From positions 1-64,000 of the forward strand of contig JALEPJ010000003.1 of assembly GCA_022766385.1 (NCBI GenBank): DNA of 64,000 nt. Direction: 5' to 3'. The stretch comes from Rikenellaceae bacterium. Its GTDB lineage: Bacteria > Bacteroidota > Bacteroidia > Bacteroidales > UBA932. Position numbers and translations under genes: made by a program. Below are positions 27,694-36,408 of the stretch, one piece after another (within the stretch, counting starts at the first letter, position 1; every line of letters starts with the position of its first letter). The notes under the pieces were generated by a model that saw only the letters and a list, made by a program, of their open reading frames with translations, was not told the origin of the DNA and made no database searches.

Positions 27694-27760
27694 AAAAATT
27701 CCTCTGGTCCCACGTTTTTGTTTCGAGAATGCAAAGAAAATCACAATCCGGCCAATTTTC

Positions 27761-27782
27761 CAAATTTAAATGCGTAATTTTG
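27761..27782. promoter_or_regulatory. back-to-back -7 elements of topA and mrcA
   Basis: TAAATTTG on the minus strand (27761-27768, topA) and TAATTTTG on the plus strand (27775-27782, mrcA) are six bases apart, so the upstream parts of the two promoters overlap. The mrcA leader (about 27789-27871) can form a hairpin GGCGAGT/ACTCGCC at 27837-27856. Confidence 0.55.
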
Positions 27783-27871
27783 CAGGACGTATTCACGGCC
27801 GTAATGGCCTCAACTATGTTGAGATAAGTAAAACCGGGCGAGTCCCCGAACTCGCCGACATTTTTGCGGAA

Positions 27872-30298
27872 ATGAAAGATACTACGAGAAAGAAAATAGT
27901 CAAATGGTTCTGGGTATTGGTTACAGCGCCGATTGCGCTGATTCTTCTGCTCCTTCTTCTGGTGGGGCTTTTCGCCAAAATCCCGTCATTCGAAGAACTT
28001 GAGAATCCGGACAACAAGCTTGCGACCCAGGTGATTTCCGAAGACGGACAGGTCCTCACCACCTTCCATGTGGAGAACAGGACCTATGTATCCTATGACC
28101 AGCTCGCTCCGAGTCTGATTCAGGCCGCCATCGCTACCGAGGACGAGCGCTTCTACAAACACTCGGGCATAGACTTCATCAGCCTCGGCCGAGTGGCTGT
28201 CAAGACCCTGCTTCTGAACAATTCCAGCCAGGGAGGAGGAAGTACCATTACTCAGCAGCTTGCCAAGACCCTCTATCCCCGTCAGGAGGTGACGAGCAAG
28301 ATTCCGGGTGCATCGAAGTTCGTTATGGTCTGGAATAAGCTCAAGGAATGGATTACTGCGGTCAAACTCGAACGCGACTATACCAAGGAGGAGATTATCG
28401 ATATGTATCTGAATTCGATTTTCTTCGGCAGCGGAGCTTACGGTGTGCGTGCTGCTTCCCAGACCTTCTTCGGCAAGGAGCCTATAGAACTGAATGTCGA
28501 GGAGAGCGCAATGCTCGTGGGTATGGTGAACAAACCAACCCGCTACAATCCCCGCCTTAACCCGGACAAGGCCCTGGTGCGCAGGAACTTCGTAATTGGA
28601 CAAATGGAAAAAGCCGGATATCTGACAGAGGCCGAGCGCGACTCCATCAGACTCATTCCGATAAATGTAGAGAACTATCAGGTGCAGGACCACAATGCCG
28701 GACTTGCCCCGTATTTCAGGGATATGCTCCGTCGCGTAATGAATGCCGAGAAGCCTAAACGTTCGAACTACAGTATGCCTGAGGACTATTCGGCCGATTC
28801 CCTCCGCTGGGAGAACGACCAGCTTTATGGCTGGCTGAACAAGAACAAAAAGCCGAGCGGGGAGAAATATGACCTTGACAGGGATGGCCTGCGTATCTAC
28901 ACTACCATTGATTCCCGTATGCAGAAATATGCGGAAGAGGCTGTGGCTGAGCATCTTGGAAAGACTCTGCAGAAGAGTTTCGACAGAGAGAACAGGAATC
29001 TCAGGAACAAGCCTTTTGCCAATGATGTTGAGGATGATGTAAGAAACAGGCTGATGAGCCAGGCCCGCCGCTGGAGCGACCGCTACCGCCTGCAGAAGAA
29101 GGCAGGAATGTCTGAGAATGCGATACTCAAGCAGTTCTCCGAGCCTGTGCCTATGCAGGTGTTCAAATGGAAGGTCGAAAAGGACAAAAACGGAAAGGAG
29201 AGGGTCAAGGGTGTCGCTGTCGATACCGTAATGACTCCGGACGATTCCATCAAGTACTACAAATCCATACTTCGCGCAGGCTTTATGGCCATCGAGCCGT
29301 CTTCAGGCCACGTAAAGGCCTATGTCGGCGGCCCGAACTACCGCTACTTCAAGTATGACAATGTCAGCCAGGGCAAGCGCCAGGTAGGTTCGACGATCAA
29401 GCCTTTCCTGTACACGACGGGCCTGATGAGCGGAATGTCACCGGACAGGGAGTTTATGAACAATCCTATTTCCTTCCCTTTCCCGGATGGCACCGTCTGG
29501 ACTCCTCGAACCACTGACAAGGAAGAGTACAAGGGCAAGCCTCTCACTATGAGACGCGGTCTTCAAATCAGCTCGAACAATATCTCAGCTTCGATAATGA
29601 AAGCGCTCTGTGAGGGTGACCCGTACTACAGCACCGGTCCTACTGCAATGATCAGTCTTATGCGCAATATGGGCATTACCAGCCATATAGACCCGGTACC
29701 ATCCATCTGCGTGGGTGCAGCCGACCTGAATGTATTCGAGATGGTGGCAGCTTACAACACCTTCCCTTCGGGAGGTATCTACTGCGAGCCAATCTTCGTG
29801 ATGCGCATAGAGGACAATACCGGCAATACCATCAGCAGCTTCACCAAGTCGCAGAAGCAGCCTCTCAATGAAACTGTAGCCTACAATATGGTGCAGATGA
29901 TGAGGGGAGTGGTCGACGGAGGAACCGCCAGCCGTCTGCGCAGTGTGTACGGTCTGAAGGGCGAAATTGCCGGCAAGACAGGAACCACCAATGACAATTC
30001 CGATGGCTGGTTCATCGGATACACGCCTTCGATTACAGCCGGAGTATGGGTGGGCTGCGAAGACAGACAGGTTCATTTCCAGTCACTTGCACTTGGTGGT
30101 GGTTCGAATTCAGCCCTCCCTATCTGGGGCCTTTGGATGAAGAAATGTCTTGCTGACCCTAAACTTACGATTTCGGAAGCCGACCACTTTATTGAGCCTG
30201 CCATCAAGATACTTCCTCAGGATGGACAGGTTACCGAAATTCAGGAAACTATCGTTTCCAGCAAGGAACAACAGGAAGAAGAATCATTCTTTGATTGA
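27872..30298 (+). CDS. mrcA: bifunctional penicillin-binding protein 1A
   Basis: Class A PBP with glycosyltransferase and transpeptidase activity. I start it at the ATG at 27872 (MKDTTRKKIVKW); the longer frame from 27770 would begin upstream of the predicted transcript start. The 808 residues have an N-terminal membrane helix (VLVTAPIALILLLLLLVGLF). The GT51 domain carries ATEDERFYKHSGID, GGSTITQQLAK and a YLN-IFFG motif. The transpeptidase domain has Ser in QVGSTIKPF (about 505), SSN in QISSNNIS, and KTGTTND (about 700). It heads a line with ddl and prmC. Confidence 0.96.
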   Translation: MKDTTRKKIVKWFWVLVTAPIALILLLLLLVGLFAKIPSFEELENPDNKLATQVISEDGQVLTTFHVENRTYVSYDQLAPSLIQAAIATEDERFYKHSGIDFISLGRVAVKTLLLNNSSQGGGSTITQQLAKTLYPRQEVTSKIPGASKFVMVWNKLKEWITAVKLERDYTKEEIIDMYLNSIFFGSGAYGVRAASQTFFGKEPIELNVEESAMLVGMVNKPTRYNPRLNPDKALVRRNFVIGQMEKAGYLTEAERDSIRLIPINVENYQVQDHNAGLAPYFRDMLRRVMNAEKPKRSNYSMPEDYSADSLRWENDQLYGWLNKNKKPSGEKYDLDRDGLRIYTTIDSRMQKYAEEAVAEHLGKTLQKSFDRENRNLRNKPFANDVEDDVRNRLMSQARRWSDRYRLQKKAGMSENAILKQFSEPVPMQVFKWKVEKDKNGKERVKGVAVDTVMTPDDSIKYYKSILRAGFMAIEPSSGHVKAYVGGPNYRYFKYDNVSQGKRQVGSTIKPFLYTTGLMSGMSPDREFMNNPISFPFPDGTVWTPRTTDKEEYKGKPLTMRRGLQISSNNISASIMKALCEGDPYYSTGPTAMISLMRNMGITSHIDPVPSICVGAADLNVFEMVAAYNTFPSGGIYCEPIFVMRIEDNTGNTISSFTKSQKQPLNETVAYNMVQMMRGVVDGGTASRLRSVYGLKGEIAGKTGTTNDNSDGWFIGYTPSITAGVWVGCEDRQVHFQSLALGGGSNSALPIWGLWMKKCLADPKLTISEADHFIEPAIKILPQDGQVTEIQETIVSSKEQQEEESFFD

Positions 30299-30301
30299 TA
30301 A

Positions 30302-31318
30302 ATGGCTAAATACAATTCTGTAGCAGTATTCTACGGCAGCGACTCTTCTGAATGGGAGGTATCCTGCCGCAGCGGTGAGTTTACCGCATCACGTATTGAC
30401 GGAGAAATTTACGACGTATATGAGATTCTGGCCCGCTTCGGCAAATGGGAGCTCGTCGCATACCGCAAGCGCCACTCTATGCGCGTCATCTTCCCTGAAG
30501 GCGCGCGTCCTCAGGTTGACAAGACGGATTGCTCCATAATTGTCAATTGCGAAAAGGTGATGTTTGATTACATCTATATCATGCAGCACGGCAGACCGGG
30601 CGAGAACGGTCTCCTTCAGGGCTATTTCGAGATGCTGGGCATTCCTTACAGCGGCTGCAATTCCTTTGTCAGCGCTGTAGCCTTCGACAAGTTCGCCTGC
30701 AAGAATTACCTTCGTGACGTTGACTTCGTACATTGCGCCCCTGACATCTTCGTGCGCAAGGGAACAGACATCAGCGACCTCAAGGACAGGGTTTGCTCGA
30801 AACTCCGCTTCCCGGTATTCGTGAAACCTACCGACGGTGGTTCCAGCTTCGGAATCACCAAGCTGGAATCGGTGGATGAGTTGGAGACGGCTGTGAATTT
30901 CGCCTTCTCAGAGGGTCCTATGGTCATCATCGAACAGGGCATTTCCGGCCGTGAGCTGACCTGTGGAGTGTATTTCGATGGAGAAAAGGTCAAAGCTCTC
31001 CCTCCTATTGAGATAGTCACGGAGAATGAGTATTTCGATTATGACGCCAAGTACAACGGCAAGAGCCAGGAACTCTGTCCTGCTCCGATATCCGCCGAGG
31101 AAACAGCTCTCGTGCAGGATACCACTTGCCGCATTTACAAGCAGCTCGGCTGCTCGGGCGTTGTCAGAATAGACTATATACTCGCTGAGGACGGACTTTA
31201 TTTCTTGGAAATCAATACCATACCGGGTATGACCAGCGCTTCTCTCATTCCTAAGATGGTCAGGACCGCGGGTATGGATATGACGGCCTTCCTCTCCCAG
31301 ATTATCGAAAACTCCTGA
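30302..31318 (+). CDS. ddl: D-alanine--D-alanine ligase
   Basis: Makes the D-Ala-D-Ala dipeptide for peptidoglycan precursors, in the cytoplasm. The 338-residue ATP-grasp protein has the N-terminal HGRPGENGLLQGYFEMLGIP signature, the ATP-binding KPTDGGSSFGITK segment, and the metal/product loop FLEINTIPGMTSASL. It starts 3 bases after the mrcA stop, so the two peptidoglycan genes are co-transcribed. Confidence 0.97.
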   Translation: MAKYNSVAVFYGSDSSEWEVSCRSGEFTASRIDGEIYDVYEILARFGKWELVAYRKRHSMRVIFPEGARPQVDKTDCSIIVNCEKVMFDYIYIMQHGRPGENGLLQGYFEMLGIPYSGCNSFVSAVAFDKFACKNYLRDVDFVHCAPDIFVRKGTDISDLKDRVCSKLRFPVFVKPTDGGSSFGITKLESVDELETAVNFAFSEGPMVIIEQGISGRELTCGVYFDGEKVKALPPIEIVTENEYFDYDAKYNGKSQELCPAPISAEETALVQDTTCRIYKQLGCSGVVRIDYILAEDGLYFLEINTIPGMTSASLIPKMVRTAGMDMTAFLSQIIENS

Positions 31319-31327
31319 TAGGTTCCG

Positions 31328-32218
31328 ATGCTTCTGTCCGAGTTCATAAAAGAGGCTGTTTCCGCCCTTGAGCGCCTTTATCCCGTTCCTGAGGCCAGAA
31401 GTCTGGTCAATCTCCTCTGCGAACACGAACTGGGAGTCAAAAGCTATACGCATATTATTGAGCCTCAATATCTTGTCCCGGATAATAAGCTGGAGGATAT
31501 GTCTGCTGCGATCGACCGTCTGGCAATGGGAGAGCCGATACAGCATATTATCGGCAGCGCTCCTTTCTGCGGCCGCAGCTTCAAGGTGACGCGGGATGTG
31601 CTCATTCCGCGGCCAGAGACTGAACTTCTGGTCAATGAAGCGGTGAAAGAAATCCTCAGGCTGCGGTCCGAAAGGGGCGAAGGATCATCCGTGCGAGTCC
31701 TCGACCTTTGTACCGGCTCGGGCTGCATAGCCTGGACTCTGGCATTGCCCCCGGCAATGGCCGAAGTGGTGGCAGTCGATGTCTCGGAGAAGGCTCTGGA
31801 AGTGGCCTCCTCTCAGCTGTTTGGGCACGAAATCGATGAAAGCGCATATGCGCGCCCCCTCTTTGTTCAGGGCGATGTTCTGGATACGGATCAGGATTTT
31901 GAGTATGGTCCATTCGATCTCATTCTCAGCAATCCGCCATATGTCAAGGAGTCTGAAAAGTCCCTGATGCGCAGCAATGTTCTTGATTATGAGCCTTCTA
32001 TAGCTCTTTTTGTGAGTGATGACGATCCCCTGCTCTTCTACAGGGCAGTAGCAAAATGGGCGGACCGTTTCCTAAGGGAGGGCGCGATGGGCATAGTGGA
32101 GATCAATGAGGCCCTAGGAGATGAAACGATGGCCCTTTTCAGGGATGCAGGATTCCGGGAATTGAGGCTCATAAAGGATTTTTATAATAAAAACCGTTTC
32201 GTTTCCTTCCGTAAATAG
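31328..32218 (+). CDS. prmC: release factor glutamine N5-methyltransferase PrmC
   Basis: Methylates the GGQ glutamine of RF1 and RF2. The 296 residues have an N-terminal helical domain, SAM-binding VLDLCTGSGCIAW, and the catalytic NPPY (ILSNPPYVKES). A PRPETELLV motif precedes the Rossmann fold as usual. It follows ddl by 9 bases; a terminator follows it. Confidence 0.96.
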   Translation: MLLSEFIKEAVSALERLYPVPEARSLVNLLCEHELGVKSYTHIIEPQYLVPDNKLEDMSAAIDRLAMGEPIQHIIGSAPFCGRSFKVTRDVLIPRPETELLVNEAVKEILRLRSERGEGSSVRVLDLCTGSGCIAWTLALPPAMAEVVAVDVSEKALEVASSQLFGHEIDESAYARPLFVQGDVLDTDQDFEYGPFDLILSNPPYVKESEKSLMRSNVLDYEPSIALFVSDDDPLLFYRAVAKWADRFLREGAMGIVEINEALGDETMALFRDAGFRELRLIKDFYNKNRFVSFRK

Positions 32219-32254
32219 CCCTCCGGCGTAGCCCTGCGAGTGTTTTTGAAGATT

Positions 32255-32287
32255 AGCCGTTTTCTTTTTCGGAAAGCGGCTGTTTTT
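32255..32287 (+). terminator. intrinsic terminator after prmC
   Basis: AGCCG (32255-32259) pairs with CGGCT (32277-32281), extended by TTTC/GAAA pairing, and is followed by a T5 run. It ends the mrcA-ddl-prmC unit. Confidence 0.7.
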
Positions 32288-32331
32288 CATTCACTTTGCA
32301 GACGAAACAGACATACTATGAACATCGAGCT

Positions 32332-33582
32332 ATGAAAAACTTTACGGTCGCCGGGGCAGCCGCCAAGCTGTGGCTGCTTCTGGGGCTGTCAATAATGGCG
32401 GTCCCTCTCTCTTGCGAGAAACACACTGAAGACGAAGATCCCCTGAGTTCGAAGCTGTCTCTCAGCGAGCTTGCAGGCATCTTTTCAGCCCTTCCCCTGG
32501 AACAGGAGCATCTGGACGAAGTCTTCTCGGCAGTAAGCTCATCTTCGGCCAATGGCTATGATGAGGAATACACGATGTCGCAGCTGTTCAGTGCCCCAGG
32601 AGAGGGAGTTGGCGGCTCCGAGGTAAAGTCGGGGCAATGGTCGTATCCCCTGCGGGAACTTCTAAAGGAGCACGTGCGGGTCAATTATGCCACTAAGGCA
32701 GGCCCTTCGGCAGACGAGTACCTGGAGGCAATAATGGACTCTGACGCACAGATCTATTGGCCTTATTCATCATCCTGGGACGGGAAGACTCCGCCCATCA
32801 TTACCTTCGACCCAGGCGTTGAGGCACTTTCCAATGTGGGCTGGTTCCGCCGGGAGGACGGTGTGGTGGAGGAACTGGTCGTGACGGAGAAGATGGCTAT
32901 GGAAAGGCCGGTATGGGTTATCAATTCAAACGACGACAGTGCCTACACATCTTTGGAGCTGCTGCGCCGACAGGACCCGTCATGGGGCAGCGGAGGCAGT
33001 ATCATTGTCAGCCCTAAGCGCAGCGGGGCAGGATTTTCAGAAACGGGTACTTCCTCGACAAGAGCTGGAGGAGAGGCTTCGCCAGTTCCGTTAGACTCTG
33101 AAGAGAAGAAGGTCAAATCACTGCTGCTCAAGGATTTCACTATGATAAGACATTATGACTGCTGGTTTGCAGGTGCATCGGAGTTCTTCGTCAAATGCGG
33201 GGCGGTGGAGGATTTTACAGCGAGTACGGAGGCTGAATTGAGACTCTATGTTCCGAGCATCACTGACTTTATGATTTCCGTTAAGCGTTCGCAGCTTGGC
33301 CAGAAGCTTCCGTTCAATGCCCTGTTGGTTTCAGAATGGACTGAACAGTTGGAGAATATGGCTTTGATGATAACAGAGGATGACGGCGGCACCAGAACCA
33401 GCTGGAACTGTTCAGCCATGGTAAAAATCAAGTCCAAGAGCTATGGATTCGACATTTCCCTGCCTTTCAACAGCAGGGATGACATAGTCTGGAGAGGGCA
33501 GGTTTCCAGGAAATATTTCGAGGCATATAACGATGTTGAGGGACATTTCGGGGATGTCTATCTTACCTTTGAAATTTTATAG
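32332..33582 (+). CDS. unidentified secreted lipoprotein
   Basis: I do not recognise this family. The start is taken at 32332 (MKNFTVAGAAAK), which gives 416 residues with a lipoprotein signal (MAVPLSCEK). The mature part is acidic. It contains a Ser/Gly-rich linker near 240-260 (SPKRSGAGFSETGTSSTRA) between two halves that both look beta-rich, and has a Trp-rich C-terminal portion. It has its own weak promoter-like TCACTTTG upstream and is preceded by a terminator, so it is probably expressed alone. Pattern and codon use are like its neighbours. Confidence 0.7.
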   Translation: MKNFTVAGAAAKLWLLLGLSIMAVPLSCEKHTEDEDPLSSKLSLSELAGIFSALPLEQEHLDEVFSAVSSSSANGYDEEYTMSQLFSAPGEGVGGSEVKSGQWSYPLRELLKEHVRVNYATKAGPSADEYLEAIMDSDAQIYWPYSSSWDGKTPPIITFDPGVEALSNVGWFRREDGVVEELVVTEKMAMERPVWVINSNDDSAYTSLELLRRQDPSWGSGGSIIVSPKRSGAGFSETGTSSTRAGGEASPVPLDSEEKKVKSLLLKDFTMIRHYDCWFAGASEFFVKCGAVEDFTASTEAELRLYVPSITDFMISVKRSQLGQKLPFNALLVSEWTEQLENMALMITEDDGGTRTSWNCSAMVKIKSKSYGFDISLPFNSRDDIVWRGQVSRKYFEAYNDVEGHFGDVYLTFEIL

Positions 33583-33614
33583 GCTTTGAATGTTGTGTGA
33601 AGTGTTAAAATTCA

Positions 33615-33622
33615 TATATTTG
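33615..33622 (+). promoter_or_regulatory. -7 element for pepP
   Basis: TATATTTG, a match to TAnnTTTG, 34 bases before the start codon. Confidence 0.6.
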
Positions 33623-33655
33623 CTTCTATCGGTTGATTAAGCAGAAACCGACAGA

Positions 33656-35086
33656 ATGAATATGTTCAATAAACTGACTTACACTAGAAGACGCTCAGCT
33701 CTTGTGGCCGGAATGAAGGCGCGCGGAGCATCCGGACTGGTCCTTTTCGTTGGTAACGTTGATGCTCCGGCACAGTATAGGGACAATTGCTACAAATACC
33801 GTCAGGACAGCAACTGGATCTATTTCTTTGGAATCGATGAACCCCGCTTTGCAGCCACCATTGACCTGGATAACGGGGATGAAACCGTCTATGCAGACGA
33901 TTTTTCTATAGATGACATTATATGGATGGGTCCTACACCTTCTGTGGCGTCTCAGGCGGCAGAAGTCGGTGTAGAACATACTGCAGCATATTCGGCTCTG
34001 GATGAGGTTGTTGCTAAGGCCAAGGCCCAAGGAAGAAGCATACATTTCCTTCCTGCCAGCCGCTATTATCAGGCGATGAAGCTCGCGTCTCTGACTGGAC
34101 TTGCACCTGAAGATACCTTCTCGAAGGGCAAGGCAGGCTGTCCTGCAGCGTCATTGCCAATGGTTGAGAGTGTCATCGCCCTTAGACTGATCAAGGAGGA
34201 ACAGGAGATTGCTCTCATTGACGAGGCTTGTACTCTCGGCCAGAAGATGCATAGCATTGCCCGTGACAATATCCGTCTCGGCATCAAGGAGCAGGAGATA
34301 GTCGGTGCAATGGAAGGCTTTGCAATCGCGAAGGGCTGGGGAGTTTCCTTTGCCACCATTCTTACCCAGCACGGTGAGATTTTCCATTGTCACTCACACG
34401 ATGCTCTGGTTGAGGATGGCAGGCTGATGGTCATTGATGCAGGCCTGGAGTCCAATGACCATTATGCTTCGGACTTCACCCGTACCTATCCTACAGGAGG
34501 CAAGTACACTTCAAAGCAGAGGGATATCTATCAGATTGTGTATGAGTGCAATGAGCTTGCATTCGAGCTTTCCCGTCCTGGTACGTCCTATCGCGATGTC
34601 CATTTGGCAATGGCCAGAAAGATGCTTGAGGGCCTGAAGTCTCTTGAGCTCGTCAGGGGTGATGTTGACGAAATGCTTGCTCAGGGTGTTGCAGGTCTGT
34701 TTATGCCTCACGGACTTGGACACAATATGGGTATCGACGTCCACGATATGGAAGATTTGGGAGAAAACCTCGTAGGATACGGTTCTGGACAGAGCCGCTC
34801 GTCACAACTCGGCCTTGGCAGCCTCAGAATGGCCCGCATTCTTGAGCCAGGACATGTTATCACTGACGAGCCTGGTATCTACTTCATCCCAGCCCTCATT
34901 GAAAGCTGGAAGGTAAGCGGCCAGGGCAAGGACTTCATCAATTACGACAAGTTGAAGTCTTACTACGATTTCGGAGGAATCAGACTCGAGGATGACGTTC
35001 TGATTACCCCTGATGGAGCGCGCAGACTCGGTGCAAAGCGTTTGCCTATTGCGCCTGATGACGTTGAGGCTGCAATGGCGAAATAA
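33656..35086 (+). CDS. pepP: Xaa-Pro aminopeptidase (M24B, aminopeptidase P)
   Basis: Cleaves N-terminal residues preceding proline. The 476 residues comprise the N-terminal aminopeptidase-P domain (about 8-140; the segment YRDNCYKYRQDSNWIYFFG is typical) and the pita-bread metallopeptidase domain. Metal ligands are visible in VIDAGLESNDHYASDFTRT (two Asp), MPHGLGHNMGIDVHD (His), ITDEPGIYF (Glu) and GIRLEDDV (Glu). All are present. A downstream DUF456 gene follows at 17 bases. Confidence 0.95.
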   Translation: MNMFNKLTYTRRRSALVAGMKARGASGLVLFVGNVDAPAQYRDNCYKYRQDSNWIYFFGIDEPRFAATIDLDNGDETVYADDFSIDDIIWMGPTPSVASQAAEVGVEHTAAYSALDEVVAKAKAQGRSIHFLPASRYYQAMKLASLTGLAPEDTFSKGKAGCPAASLPMVESVIALRLIKEEQEIALIDEACTLGQKMHSIARDNIRLGIKEQEIVGAMEGFAIAKGWGVSFATILTQHGEIFHCHSHDALVEDGRLMVIDAGLESNDHYASDFTRTYPTGGKYTSKQRDIYQIVYECNELAFELSRPGTSYRDVHLAMARKMLEGLKSLELVRGDVDEMLAQGVAGLFMPHGLGHNMGIDVHDMEDLGENLVGYGSGQSRSSQLGLGSLRMARILEPGHVITDEPGIYFIPALIESWKVSGQGKDFINYDKLKSYYDFGGIRLEDDVLITPDGARRLGAKRLPIAPDDVEAAMAK

Positions 35087-35103
35087 GAATAAAAGGAACA
35101 ACG

Positions 35104-35589
35104 ATGCTTGCACTAAGTATTATCGCAGTAATTGCCGGAATAATAGGAATAATCGGCAGTATAGTCCCAGGGCTTCCGGGTCCACCCATCAGTTGGGTAG
35201 GCCTGCTTCTGGCTTACTTGACCCACGGACCTGGCAAGGATGGGGACCCAATGAGTCTCCGCTTCCTGATGATATGGCTGGTCGTTACAGTTGTGGTGAC
35301 TATTTTGGACTATGTGGTACCGTCCTATTTTACAAGAGTTTCAGGCGGCACCAAGACTGCGGGGCGAGGAGCTATTGCCGGCCTGATAGTCGGGCTTCTG
35401 GTTCCTCCTGTCGGGATTTTCGTGGGTACTCTTCTGGGAGCCTTTCTCGCGGACTTCTTCATTGAGGACAGGGGAGCGTGGCAGTCTTTCAAGGCTTCAA
35501 TCGGAGCCTTTTTGGGCTTTCTCTGCGGTACTGGAATGAAACTGATTGCCTGCGGTATGATGTTCTATTACACAATAGTGTTTCTATAG
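35104..35589 (+). CDS. DUF456 integral membrane protein
   Basis: A 161-residue, very hydrophobic protein with glycine-zipper segments (GIIGIIGSIVPGLPGPPISW and IAGLIVGLLVPPVGIFVGTL). This pattern is that of DUF456, small membrane proteins of unknown function widespread in bacteria. The PGLPG motif near residue 22 is the family hallmark. It lies between pepP and comF, a common neighbourhood with no clear functional link. Confidence 0.85.
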   Translation: MLALSIIAVIAGIIGIIGSIVPGLPGPPISWVGLLLAYLTHGPGKDGDPMSLRFLMIWLVVTVVVTILDYVVPSYFTRVSGGTKTAGRGAIAGLIVGLLVPPVGIFVGTLLGAFLADFFIEDRGAWQSFKASIGAFLGFLCGTGMKLIACGMMFYYTIVFL

Positions 35590-35622
35590 TCTTTGTGGTC
35601 TGGTGCGGATTGGTATGAGGCG

Positions 35623-36399
35623 ATGGATAAGATTTTCAATGACTTGAAGATTAAGGATTTCGGCGTGGCGTTGCTGGATATGGCGATGCCACGCCTTTGC
35701 GTTGTTTGCGCTTCGCCCCTTCTTTTGCGTGAACGCTGCATCTGCACTTCGTGCCTGATGGACTTGCCCTTTACCCATTTCTGGAAGCAATCCCGGAATC
35801 CGATGGCTGACCGTTTCAATGAGCAGATTCAGAAAGCCTTTTCTTCGACTTCAGATCCAAGCTCTTTCGAGCCTTACGCCTATGCTGTATCCCTTTTCTT
35901 CTATAACTCAGAATCCCCGTACAAGCGCATTCCGCATCATCTCAAATACGAGGGAGGTATAGCTTCCGGACGTTTCTTTGCTGCAATCCTGGCCGATAGG
36001 ATTAAAGGTTCAGAATTCTTTTCTGATATTGATTTGATACTGCCTGTGCCCCTGCATTGGCGGAGACGCCGGAAAAGAGGTTATAATCAGGCTGAGGTAA
36101 TAGCCTCGGAACTGGCCTCGGCCCTTGCAGTGCAGATGAATACTAAACTCTTGGTCAGAAAGCGATATGCTCGGTCCCAAATCAATGTTTCTGTCGAAAC
36201 GAAAGGCGAAAATGTACGTGGAGCATTCGCCCTGTCCAAGTCTGTAAACAAGATTGGTATGCCTCGTCACGTCCTGATTGTAGATGACACCTTTACCACC
36301 GGATCTACGCTGAACGCCTGCCGCGAGGCTCTTCGTACTGTCTGGCCGCCTTCGGTCCGGATATCTGTGGCTACTCTTGCCTACGTGAGTGCTACCTGA
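35623..36399 (+). CDS. ComF-family phosphoribosyltransferase-like protein
   Basis: ComF proteins assist uptake or processing of DNA in competent bacteria; in Bacteroidetes the role is untested. The ATG at 35623 is preferred over an upstream TTG. The 258 residues contain a zinc-ribbon-like pair (CVVCASP and CTSC, about 26-46) and a type I PRT domain with the PRPP loop VLIVDDTFTTGSTL (about 220). The motif VPLHWRRRRKRGYNQAE is diagnostic for ComF. Confidence 0.9.
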   Translation: MDKIFNDLKIKDFGVALLDMAMPRLCVVCASPLLLRERCICTSCLMDLPFTHFWKQSRNPMADRFNEQIQKAFSSTSDPSSFEPYAYAVSLFFYNSESPYKRIPHHLKYEGGIASGRFFAAILADRIKGSEFFSDIDLILPVPLHWRRRRKRGYNQAEVIASELASALAVQMNTKLLVRKRYARSQINVSVETKGENVRGAFALSKSVNKIGMPRHVLIVDDTFTTGSTLNACREALRTVWPPSVRISVATLAYVSAT

Positions 36400-36408
36400 C
36401 TTTTGCTT

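Noticed and set aside
27986..28954. Minus-strand open frame of 322 codons
   Set aside because: Antisense to mrcA, with no recognisable motif or start signal.
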